DNA from: Bacteriovoracaceae bacterium UBA4096
Lineage (GTDB): Bacteria > Bdellovibrionota > Bacteriovoracia > Bacteriovoracales > Bacteriovoracaceae
Length of the DNA stretch: 48,129 bases
NCBI GenBank assembly: GCA_002381945.1
Contig: DFXY01000061.1
Span: 1 to 48,129 of the forward strand
Reading direction: 5' to 3'
Shown here: in pieces, positions 17,256 through 24,274 of the stretch
Position numbering within the stretch: position 1 is the first letter of the stretch
Layout: each line of letters begins with the position of its first letter
Made by a program: the position numbers and the translations under genes
Notes under the pieces: generated by a model
Databases searched by the model: none
What the model was told of the DNA's origin: nothing
Seen by the model: the letters and a program-made list of their open reading frames with translations, nothing else

Positions 17256-17954
17256 CTAGAATAGTCGGTTAATCCCTAAGACCAGGCCATACTCAAAAAA
17301 GCGTAAATCCGCTGAACGGCCATCTTTAAGCTTAATATCCCAAGCCTTTAGATCCACGTAAGGAAGGATAGACCAGGAGAAGTTATCCAGAAAGAAGCCT
17401 CGAAAAATCCCTATCTGCTCAAAACCTAATATCAAGCGATGCCCGGATAAAGTCACGACTGATTCTCCTGAGACAGATGAATCCAACAATAGGCTCAGCT
17501 TGGAGAAGAGTCTCCAATGCTCTTTTTTAGGAGTATATCGATACCCGAAGGCCAGCCAATGACTACGAACATCTTTAGGCCTAATCGTCTCTGTACGGCC
17601 ATCCAGCATCAGATTTTTAGATGTCTCAATTCCACCCAACCAGCCCCGCCACTGAAAGCCTGTATGAAAATCATAAAGGGGAATCGTTTCTTTTTCTCCA
17701 TTGGTAAAATTCAAAAAAGATAGGTTGAGCTCGTTGTTCCATATCCAACCTTCATTTTGCTTTTGAATCAAGAATCGGTAGGAAGAAATAACAGTGGAAG
17801 AATATGACTTATTTCCAAAGTCACCATCTTGCTCTAAGGCAAAGTGATAAGGTGATACACCCGCTCCGAGCCTCCAACCTGGGCGCTCGGCCGCATAAAG
17901 ATTGCATAAAACGCTGACTGAAATCAGAAAAACAAAGCAACGAAGTATATTCAT
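17256..17954 (-). CDS. Predicted outer-membrane beta-barrel protein
   Basis: 232 residues with a signal peptide ending near LYA-AERPG. The mature protein is made of alternating polar/hydrophobic strands (GWRLGAGVSPYHFAL, WRGWLGGIETSKNL, HWLAFGYRYTP, HRLILGFEQIG) and ends with hydrophobic/aromatic residues (LGINRLF), as expected for a small outer-membrane barrel. No family is recognised. It lies 54 bases upstream of the Asp-box lipoprotein gene in the same direction and could share its transcript. Barrels of this kind in this region may form a surface-protein set. Confidence 0.65.
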   Translation of the reverse strand: MNILRCFVFLISVSVLCNLYAAERPGWRLGAGVSPYHFALEQDGDFGNKSYSSTVISSYRFLIQKQNEGWIWNNELNLSFLNFTNGEKETIPLYDFHTGFQWRGWLGGIETSKNLMLDGRTETIRPKDVRSHWLAFGYRYTPKKEHWRLFSKLSLLLDSSVSGESVVTLSGHRLILGFEQIGIFRGFFLDNFSWSILPYVDLKAWDIKLKDGRSADLRFFEYGLVLGINRLF

Positions 17955-17997
17955 GATTCAATTGTAACTCAAAATGAATCAATTACTATCCTGTAGG

Positions 17998-18033
17998 AAT
18001 CATGGTGCAGTTCTTAAGAATTGCACCATGATT
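17998..18033. repeat. Long stem-loop downstream of the E1 gene
   Basis: A perfect 11-bp stem ATCATGGTGCA/TGCACCATGAT (17999-18009 and 18022-18032) continues inwards, with one G-T wobble, to a TTAA loop. It lies eight bases after the E1 stop on the minus strand. No T-tract follows, so it is a weak terminator candidate and may instead stabilise the 3' end of the E1 mRNA. Confidence 0.55.
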
Positions 18034-18040
18034 ATGAAAA

Positions 18041-20212
18041 TTAATAAGCGAGTAGTTTTCTTAGAGCTTCCACCACATCATTTGTTTGAGGGAGAATCAC
18101 CTCTTCAAGATCCGGGCAGTAAGCAACATGCACATCTTTTGAGCAGACACGCAGAATAGGGGCGTCCAAAGTATTGAAGGCTTCTTCGTTCACTCGGGCC
18201 GCAATCTCTCCGGCAAAGCCAGAAGTTTTATGCTCTTCATGACAAATTAGCAGGCGATGAGTTTTCTTAAGTGACTTATAAACTGCTTCAAAATCAAAAG
18301 GCGCAATCGTACGGGCATCAAGAATCTCAATCGAGTGGCCTTCCTTTTCAAGTTCCTTAGCAGCTTCTACTGACTTTTGAACTAAAGCACCCCAAGCGAC
18401 GATAGTGGCGCTCTTGCCTTCTTTAACCAAGCGGGCCTTACCAAAAGGAATCATGAATTCTTCACCTGGGTCTGCGGATCGATTATAACCTTGGTAATAA
18501 AGATGCTTGTGTTCAAGGAACAAAACCGGATCATCACACCGAATGGCGGTTCTGAGTAATCCCATGGCATCGAGGGCGTTGGATGGATACACTACTCTGA
18601 TACCAGGATTATGAGTAAATAGAGACTCGCCAGATTGAGAGTGATACATGGCCCCTCCACGAAGGTAACCCCCAATCGGAACCCGCACGACCATTGGGCA
18701 TTTAAAATCACCACCGGAGCGGTAACGAGTAGTCGCCATCTCGTTTTTTAACTGCATATATGCTGTCCAGATATAATCAAAAAATTGAATCTCAACGACA
18801 GGCTTAAGCCCTCGCATCGCCATACCGATTGCGCGACCAATGATATTAGCTTCTGCCAGTGGTGAATTGAATACTTGGCCTGGTTTAGCTGCTTTCTGCA
18901 CACCATGAGTAACTTTGAATACTCCGCCCTTCCCTTTAAGGTCCGGATTATTATATTTTTCAACTTCTGAAAAATCTGCAACATCTTCACCGAAGACCAT
19001 CATCAAGGGATTATTTTTAATCTCTGATTTCAGAGTCATATTGATTGCTGTCGCTAGAGGGATATCTTCCTTGCCAGAAAAATTCGCTGCAGTTTCAAAC
19101 TGAGCCGAAGTCGGATCAATCTCAGAATACAAGTGATCCATATAAGTTGATTTGAGAGGCCAGGCAGTTTCCAGGGCCCTTGTCATCGCTTCACGGATCT
19201 CTTTGGTAACCTCATCAAGAATGCCCTTCACTTCTTCCGTTGTGAAAAGACCAGTATCAGTTAAAAACTTCGGATAAGAGTTAAATACATCTTTGGCCGA
19301 TTCTTCTGCCAGATCTTCTTTTGTCCGGTAGTAAGAATGATCATCAGAAAGTGAATGTGAATAAGGACGAGTTACATTCGCATGAACAAGTGTCGGTCCA
19401 TTCCCTGCACGCATGTATTTTTCAACTTCTACCATCGTGTTATAAGAATCAATCGGACAGTTTCCATCACAGGTAAAAATCTTAAGACCTGGAAAATCAT
19501 GGAGTGCTTTAGAGATTGACCCACCTGGAGTGTTCATCCAAACCGGAGTTGAAATGGCGTAACCATTATCCTCTACCATGAACATGACTGGAAGCTTGTT
19601 CACACAGGCAGTAGTTAAGCCTTCCCAGAACTCACCTTGAGAAGTTGTACCGTCACCACAAGAAACGTAAACAATCTCTTGATCATGATAAATGGGAGAA
19701 TCTTTAAGTTTAACTTTTTTAAGATGAAGTCCCGCCTCTGCCACACCACATGCTTGAAGAAACTGAGTTCCCGTACAAGATGATTTAGAAACAATGTTTA
19801 GTTTTACATTTCCCCAGTGTGCTGGCATCTGACGGCCATGAGAAGCTGTATCCCCGGTATTTCCATTCGCCTGACAAAGCATTTCGTAAGGAGTGACCCC
19901 AAGACCGATACAAAGGGCGCGGTCACGGTAATAAGGAATGAAATAATCGTGCTTAGGTTTCAGTACTTTTGCAGTGGCAGATAAAATTCCTTCATGGCCA
20001 GCTCCAGAAATCTGGAAGAAAGCTTTGTTTTGCTTCTTCATGGTGATTTCTGCATCATCCGTTTTCCTGGAAAGGAAAACGTTCTTTAAAAACCAGGTAA
20101 GATCAGCTTTAGTAAGCTTATTTTTCTTAATGAGATCAAGTTTCTTGTTGTAGAGCGGATTGGATTTTGAGTTCACTTCGGTAGCCTCTGTTTCTGACAT
20201 GTTAATGCGCAT
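18041..20212 (-). CDS. Fused branched-chain 2-oxoacid dehydrogenase E1 (alpha-beta)
   Basis: Thiamine-diphosphate enzyme that decarboxylates branched-chain 2-oxoacids and passes the acyl group to a lipoyl E2. The 723-residue chain joins both E1 subunits. The alpha half has GAGHEG, YYRDRA and the ThDP/Mg motif beginning GDGTTSQGEFWEG (GDG at 186-188) with a following EDNGYA. The beta half starts near 385 and has the catalytic GEDV (E409), followed by PVVEIQF. The ATG at 20212 is chosen because AGGGGAG lies six bases upstream; ATG 20239 and TTG 20257 are less likely. E2 and E3 genes are not adjacent. Leucine/valine dehydrogenase, encoded at 32933-34036, would supply its substrates. Confidence 0.88.
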   Translation of the reverse strand: MRINMSETEATEVNSKSNPLYNKKLDLIKKNKLTKADLTWFLKNVFLSRKTDDAEITMKKQNKAFFQISGAGHEGILSATAKVLKPKHDYFIPYYRDRALCIGLGVTPYEMLCQANGNTGDTASHGRQMPAHWGNVKLNIVSKSSCTGTQFLQACGVAEAGLHLKKVKLKDSPIYHDQEIVYVSCGDGTTSQGEFWEGLTTACVNKLPVMFMVEDNGYAISTPVWMNTPGGSISKALHDFPGLKIFTCDGNCPIDSYNTMVEVEKYMRAGNGPTLVHANVTRPYSHSLSDDHSYYRTKEDLAEESAKDVFNSYPKFLTDTGLFTTEEVKGILDEVTKEIREAMTRALETAWPLKSTYMDHLYSEIDPTSAQFETAANFSGKEDIPLATAINMTLKSEIKNNPLMMVFGEDVADFSEVEKYNNPDLKGKGGVFKVTHGVQKAAKPGQVFNSPLAEANIIGRAIGMAMRGLKPVVEIQFFDYIWTAYMQLKNEMATTRYRSGGDFKCPMVVRVPIGGYLRGGAMYHSQSGESLFTHNPGIRVVYPSNALDAMGLLRTAIRCDDPVLFLEHKHLYYQGYNRSADPGEEFMIPFGKARLVKEGKSATIVAWGALVQKSVEAAKELEKEGHSIEILDARTIAPFDFEAVYKSLKKTHRLLICHEEHKTSGFAGEIAARVNEEAFNTLDAPILRVCSKDVHVAYCPDLEEVILPQTNDVVEALRKLLAY

Positions 20213-20287
20213 AGTAACTCCCCTAAAATATGGACTCATCTTACCCTCTAGAGGCAAGAAAATCTACTTTTGAGAGGGAAATGGGTA

Positions 20288-20974
20288 TTATTTCTCTACA
20301 TGATGGTAACGAAAGATTCGTTCAAAATAGGCACCATGGGCCCTTATCGAAAAGTACATAATTTGATTTTGCTCAGGGTAAATAACTGAAAATTCCCAAA
20401 TTCCTTCATCGATGAGCTTCAATTCTTCTATAGAACCAAGTCCATCCAGTAGAACTTCTGGTGTGTCAGGCAATGCCACAGGTCGATTTGACTTATCCGC
20501 CAGACGCAAACGTAAGGTCATTTTATTCTTATCATTCTTAACCAGAAATACTTGAGTATGAGATTTGTCTGGCTTTTTTAAATAGAGTTTAAATTGCTCT
20601 TTTAATAATTTATCTCTGATAAAAAAGTTTAGTTCACCAAAATTTACTTCAGACGTTTGCTTAACGGTAACATAATAGCGACCTGTAAGTAGTCGCTCAA
20701 ACTCAAAAGGGATCGGCTGACCAGAATGGGTAACGAGGGAGATTTCAGAAGGTTCACAATCGATAAACCTTCCTTCTCGATCTTTAAGTTGCAAGTAGAA
20801 ATAATGAACTAATTCTTTATTGGAAATAACCGCAGGAAAAATTTGAACCCGGCTTTTCAGAGCATCTATTTCACCAAAACGAAATAAGGTTTCAGAAGAA
20901 GGTCTTCGCTGGGGTAGTTTATTGGCACAACCAACAACCGATAAAAATATGGCCATAAAAACAAGTTGCTTCAT
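20288..20974 (-). CDS. Orphan lipoprotein
   Basis: 228 residues beginning MKQLVFMAIFLSVVGC, a lipoprotein signal with the lipid Cys at 16. The mature part is charged and beta-rich, with Ig-like strand spacing (FYLQLKDREG, RYYVTVKQT, KMTLRLRLADKSNRP, IWEFSVIYPEQNQ), suggesting two sandwich domains. I recognise no family. It lies about 75 bases upstream of the E1 gene on the same strand and downstream of the S8 protease terminator, so it may begin a new transcription unit. The Shine-Dalgarno before its ATG is weak. Confidence 0.65.
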   Translation of the reverse strand: MKQLVFMAIFLSVVGCANKLPQRRPSSETLFRFGEIDALKSRVQIFPAVISNKELVHYFYLQLKDREGRFIDCEPSEISLVTHSGQPIPFEFERLLTGRYYVTVKQTSEVNFGELNFFIRDKLLKEQFKLYLKKPDKSHTQVFLVKNDKNKMTLRLRLADKSNRPVALPDTPEVLLDGLGSIEELKLIDEGIWEFSVIYPEQNQIMYFSIRAHGAYFERIFRYHHVEK

Positions 20975-21031
20975 TACCCGAGCTTATCGGTATGGATTTA
21001 TAAAACTTGGCCAAAGAAATCGAAATAGAAT

Positions 21032-21056
21032 AAAAAAAGGCCCCAAAAAGGGGCCT
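21032..21056 (-). terminator. Intrinsic terminator after the S8 protease gene
   Basis: On the minus strand a GC-only 6-bp stem (GGCCCC/GGGGCC, extended by an A-T pair) around a five-base loop is followed by seven Ts. It lies 21 bases after the protease stop and is a textbook Rho-independent terminator. Confidence 0.9.
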
Positions 21057-21076
21057 CAATGAAAAGTAGTTAGATA

Positions 21077-22813
21077 TTATTTCAATGAGTTAGCTGCTTC
21101 GAATGCGTCTACTATTGAACCGTAAGTAGAAAGGCTGGAAAACAGAACTGGATTAGAAGTTCCCGGTAAGTTCACTTTCAATTTCGGGTAGCGACGAGAA
21201 GTATCAATCATGAGCGCTTTAAGAGAATCTGCATCCATCGCCGAATCATATGAAAGAAGTAAAGCAGCAACTCCTGCAGCAGTTGGAGACGCCATTGAGG
21301 TACCAGAATAAGTATCGTAAGAGTTATCTGGAGTAGTTGATAGGATATCTACTCCTGGAGCAAAAAAATCTACCGTCTTTTTACCAAAGTTAGAAAAGTC
21401 AGCTGGCAACTCAAGACCTTTAGCAAAAGAAGAGGCACCGATCTCTAACCAGTTATTAAACTCACGCTTGCCTTTAAGGTCTGTGCGACTTGGAAAGCTT
21501 GGAATCAAATCATTATTTTTGTTGTCGTTACCAGCAGCATGAACGAGTAGAACACCTTTTGATTCTGCGTAACGAACAGCTTCATCCACGGCTTTTTTAA
21601 ATGGTGAATACATTTTACCAAAGCTCATGTTGATGACTTTAGCGCCATTATCAACAGCGTAGCGGATACCATTGGCAACATCTTTATCGCGTTCATCACC
21701 ATTAGGAACAACTCTGATGGCCATGATTTTAACATTGGTAGCAACACCTTTAATACCTAAGCTATTGTCACGAACTGCAGCGATTGAGCCTGAAACGTGA
21801 GTCCCGTGACTTGAATCAGGACCAATAACATCGTTATTCCCGTAAATCTTCTCATTCAGATCAAAATAGTTATCACCCACGATAGTACGAGAATTAAAGT
21901 CTTCATTGTAATAGAACTTAAGCTGATCACCATAATACTCAAGCACACTATTTATACGAGCTTCACTTAGCCCACTTGAAAGCAGGCTCAGCATATCGTT
22001 CTTCGCTTTTTGAACTGATAAATCAGTTGATTCTACGGCACGAACCGCTTCAACAGTCATGGTTGAAACGCCAGCAGCTCTCAGAATACTTTCAGCTGTT
22101 TTAAATGTGTCTAAGCGAGCAGTATAAGTTGTAATAATGCTTTTCCCTGATTCAACCATTTGAGAAACATATTTCTGAACTTTCTCTAAGTACTCTGCCT
22201 GGGCCGCTGTTAATGACTCTCCTAATACTTCAACCTGGGATTTAAGCTTCTTCATCCTAACAAGTTCACGCGTTACTTCTAAAGTATCAGCTCCAATTTG
22301 GGCTTCAGGGTTACCCTTAACCAAGCGCATACCGTTGGCCAATGAAGAATCTTCAACCATTTTTGCCATACCATCAACGCCACCAATGAAATTCCAACCG
22401 AAAACATCATCAACATAACCATTGCCATCATTATCGATGCCATCGTTTGCAACTTCGCCTTCATTTATCCAGATTTTACCCTGTAGATCTTCGTGATTCA
22501 CATCCACGCCTGAATCAATCACGGCAACAATGATATCTTCACTTTGTGGCATTCCGAATGTTTTGTAAGTTTCTTCTGTTCTCACACCTTCAGCACCATC
22601 GGCAGGGGAAAGGTTAAACCAATTCTCAGGGCGAACTTCTAAAAAAGCTTTGGCAATAATCGTACCTTTGGCATTTTTTAGAACATATTTGGATTCATTC
22701 TGTTGTGCTTGTTTCAGGATGATATCAGCTTTCGGTATTTGCTGAACACGGGCGAAAGCAGTTGTAATTGAAAGCGGAAGAGCAAGCGCGAGTAGCGCTG
22801 TTCGAGACATCAT
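21077..22813 (-). CDS. Secreted subtilisin-family (S8) serine protease with large insertion
   Basis: 578 residues with a signal peptide (cleavage probably after TAFA). The S8 triad is complete: D100 in VIDSGVDVNHEDL, H336 in SSHGTHVSGS and S506 in SGTSMASP; AAGND supplies the oxyanion Asn. A DGIDNDGNGYVDD calcium-loop-like segment follows the Asp. Between Asp and His lie about 235 residues, against roughly 30 in subtilisin. Much of this (about 160-300) is helical, Lys/Glu-rich and coiled-coil-like. There is no separate C-terminal domain. AAGGAAGG precedes the ATG. It is probably a periplasmic or secreted protease whose insertion could control maturation or substrate access. Confidence 0.9.
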   Translation of the reverse strand: MMSRTALLALALPLSITTAFARVQQIPKADIILKQAQQNESKYVLKNAKGTIIAKAFLEVRPENWFNLSPADGAEGVRTEETYKTFGMPQSEDIIVAVIDSGVDVNHEDLQGKIWINEGEVANDGIDNDGNGYVDDVFGWNFIGGVDGMAKMVEDSSLANGMRLVKGNPEAQIGADTLEVTRELVRMKKLKSQVEVLGESLTAAQAEYLEKVQKYVSQMVESGKSIITTYTARLDTFKTAESILRAAGVSTMTVEAVRAVESTDLSVQKAKNDMLSLLSSGLSEARINSVLEYYGDQLKFYYNEDFNSRTIVGDNYFDLNEKIYGNNDVIGPDSSHGTHVSGSIAAVRDNSLGIKGVATNVKIMAIRVVPNGDERDKDVANGIRYAVDNGAKVINMSFGKMYSPFKKAVDEAVRYAESKGVLLVHAAGNDNKNNDLIPSFPSRTDLKGKREFNNWLEIGASSFAKGLELPADFSNFGKKTVDFFAPGVDILSTTPDNSYDTYSGTSMASPTAAGVAALLLSYDSAMDADSLKALMIDTSRRYPKLKVNLPGTSNPVLFSSLSTYGSIVDAFEAANSLK

Positions 22814-22848
22814 AGGGATCCTTCCTTTGTTGATGATAACTGTCTACC

Positions 22849-22877
22849 TTTATGTCTTAAATTAAAATCGATTACAA
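22849..22877 (-). promoter_or_regulatory. Possible sigma-70 promoter for the S8 protease
   Basis: On the minus strand TTGTAA (22872-22877) and CATAAA (22849-22854) are 17 bases apart and lie about 36 bases before the protease ATG. Each hexamer matches consensus at four of six positions. Confidence 0.35.
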
Positions 22878-22922
22878 GGGCCTTAGAACTAATGTCAGAC
22901 TTTTTATTAGAAAGTATGTCAG

Positions 22923-22943
22923 GTGGTGTAATTTTTACACCAC
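22923..22943. repeat. Perfect 9-bp inverted repeat between divergent genes
   Basis: GTGGTGTAA and TTACACCAC flank a TTT loop in the gap between the S8 protease gene and the small secreted-protein gene, about 60 bases before the latter. No T-run follows on either strand. It could be an operator or a structured leader. Confidence 0.5.
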
Positions 22944-23005
22944 TAGCTAGACTCTAAACAGGCTTTCCTATATTTCCAATCCTAAAAAATTAAACAGGGG
23001 TTTCT

Positions 23006-23344
23006 ATGAAAGCAGTCATTCTTCTCATTACGATGTTTCTATCAATTCAAAGTTTTGCGCAAACGACCATGGGCCCAGAAGCAGTCGAAATGTTCAAAGT
23101 TGCCTCTCATCCTTCAGTCATTGAATGCTTAAGAGATGTCAATGTTGACCTGGTAAATATAGAAATTAAAAAGCAAGTTGCTCGTTGTCCAGGTTGTAAT
23201 ACATATACTATCTCAGGATACAAAAAGAGCATCGATATTGCTTCAACTGAAAAGGTTAAGATAACGATCAAGGGCAGAGCAGTTCCGGGAACTTTCAGAG
23301 ATTTTATTCAATTGTATACTTGCGACATTTCAGAAACTCGTTAA
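23006..23344 (+). CDS. Small secreted Cys-containing protein
   Basis: 112 residues with a signal peptide (MKAVILLITMFLSIQSFAQ, cleavage after SFA). The mature part is about 93 residues and has a CPGC pair plus two further cysteines, so disulfides are likely in the periplasm. It reads as a compact beta-rich domain, but no family is recognised. AGGGG lies five bases before the ATG. It stands alone, between a divergent protease gene and a convergent protease gene, and ends at a strong stem-loop. Because it is flanked by two secreted proteases, an inhibitor or substrate role is possible but unsupported. Confidence 0.7.
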   Translation: MKAVILLITMFLSIQSFAQTTMGPEAVEMFKVASHPSVIECLRDVNVDLVNIEIKKQVARCPGCNTYTISGYKKSIDIASTEKVKITIKGRAVPGTFRDFIQLYTCDISETR

Positions 23345-23346
23345 AT

Positions 23347-23373
23347 GAATGGGGGTCGATAAGACCCCCATTC
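23347..23373. terminator. Shared hairpin between convergent genes
   Basis: GAATGGGGGTC (23347-23357) and GACCCCCATTC (23363-23373) form a perfect 11-bp stem with a GATAA loop. It sits between the stop of the small secreted protein and the stop of the S1 protease, so it can end both transcripts. T-runs are weak on both sides. Confidence 0.75.
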
Positions 23374-23375
23374 CT

Positions 23376-24185
23376 TCAATAACAACCTGGTAATCTCTCT
23401 TCACTACAAACCAATTTGTGAACAAGAGTATAAACATCCCAATTACTAAAAATCGTTTCTCCACGTCCCTTCACAACTGCCGCAAGGTAGGCCTGGTTAT
23501 TCCTCATCACAAATAAAGGTGCGCCACTATCTCCAGGGGCCACTCGAGAAACTGAACGTGACACAAGATGTTGTCCGGTGGCTTTTAAATTATTAAGAGA
23601 AGCACTACGTTTAACGTCAGTACTGGATTCCTCGATGAAATTAATGGTTGTTACTTTAACGATATAATTCAAAGGGGTCTTTATGAAAGCAGCATGTAAA
23701 GTCGTCGGAAGCACTGAGGCAAAAATAAAATCATCGCTCACTGGAAGAGCTTGATTTAAATAAACTACCGCCACATCATCATTAGGAGTTAGCTTGGTCC
23801 GCTTTCCTCTGCTCGCAAGCTTTCTCGTTAGCTCCGGAAGAAAACGTATATTCACCGTCGTCTGAATACTTTTTGAAGTAGCATAACCTACTCTTACTCG
23901 CTCTCCATTCGGACGATTCACGTAACGATAATGACCAAGGTCAATCTGCATCGTCATCTCTGGATGAAAATAAAGATCTTTTACACAATGAGCAGCGGTT
24001 ATCAGAGTCTTGGGTGAGAGCAAAGTTCCCACACAAAAAGCTGGAGCATCGTTGCCGGTATGATCAGGAGCGTAGTTTCGAATTTGCACGACCGAATCCA
24101 GATTATCCGAAAGTTCGGCCACAGAAGGTGACAAGGCCAGGGAAGCTTTAGAACCCAACAAAATGGCCAATAATAAAACAAACAT
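23376..24185 (-). CDS. Secreted trypsin-like (S1) serine protease
   Basis: 269 residues with a Sec signal peptide ending near SLALS. The chymotrypsin-fold triad is present: H66 in TAAHC, D137 in NDDVAVVYL and S220 in APGDSGAPL. A Cys (CVG) before the His loop and a C-terminal pair (VCSEERLPGC) suggest disulfides. The fold is that of a single-domain exported protease with no PDZ, so it is not DegP-like. GAGGAGAG precedes the ATG and lies against the base of a hairpin at 24194-24229. The gene is 89 bases downstream of a radical SAM gene on the same strand and convergent with a small secreted protein. Confidence 0.85.
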   Translation of the reverse strand: MFVLLLAILLGSKASLALSPSVAELSDNLDSVVQIRNYAPDHTGNDAPAFCVGTLLSPKTLITAAHCVKDLYFHPEMTMQIDLGHYRYVNRPNGERVRVGYATSKSIQTTVNIRFLPELTRKLASRGKRTKLTPNDDVAVVYLNQALPVSDDFIFASVLPTTLHAAFIKTPLNYIVKVTTINFIEESSTDVKRSASLNNLKATGQHLVSRSVSRVAPGDSGAPLFVMRNNQAYLAAVVKGRGETIFSNWDVYTLVHKLVCSEERLPGCY

Positions 24186-24193
24186 TCTCTCTC

Positions 24194-24229
24194 CTCATCA
24201 GGGTGAGTGAATATTCTTTCCCTGATGAG
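24194..24229 (-). promoter_or_regulatory. Leader hairpin next to the S1 protease ribosome-binding site
   Basis: CTCATCAGGG and CCCTGATGAG form a perfect 10-bp stem with a 16-base loop. In the minus-strand mRNA its 3' arm ends immediately before the GAGAGAG Shine-Dalgarno and the ATG at 24185. No T-run follows, so a terminator is unlikely; translational control or mRNA protection fits better. Confidence 0.5.
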
Positions 24230-24274
24230 TGGCCATGACAATGGATGAATTCTTACAAAATACGACTTGTCTCT

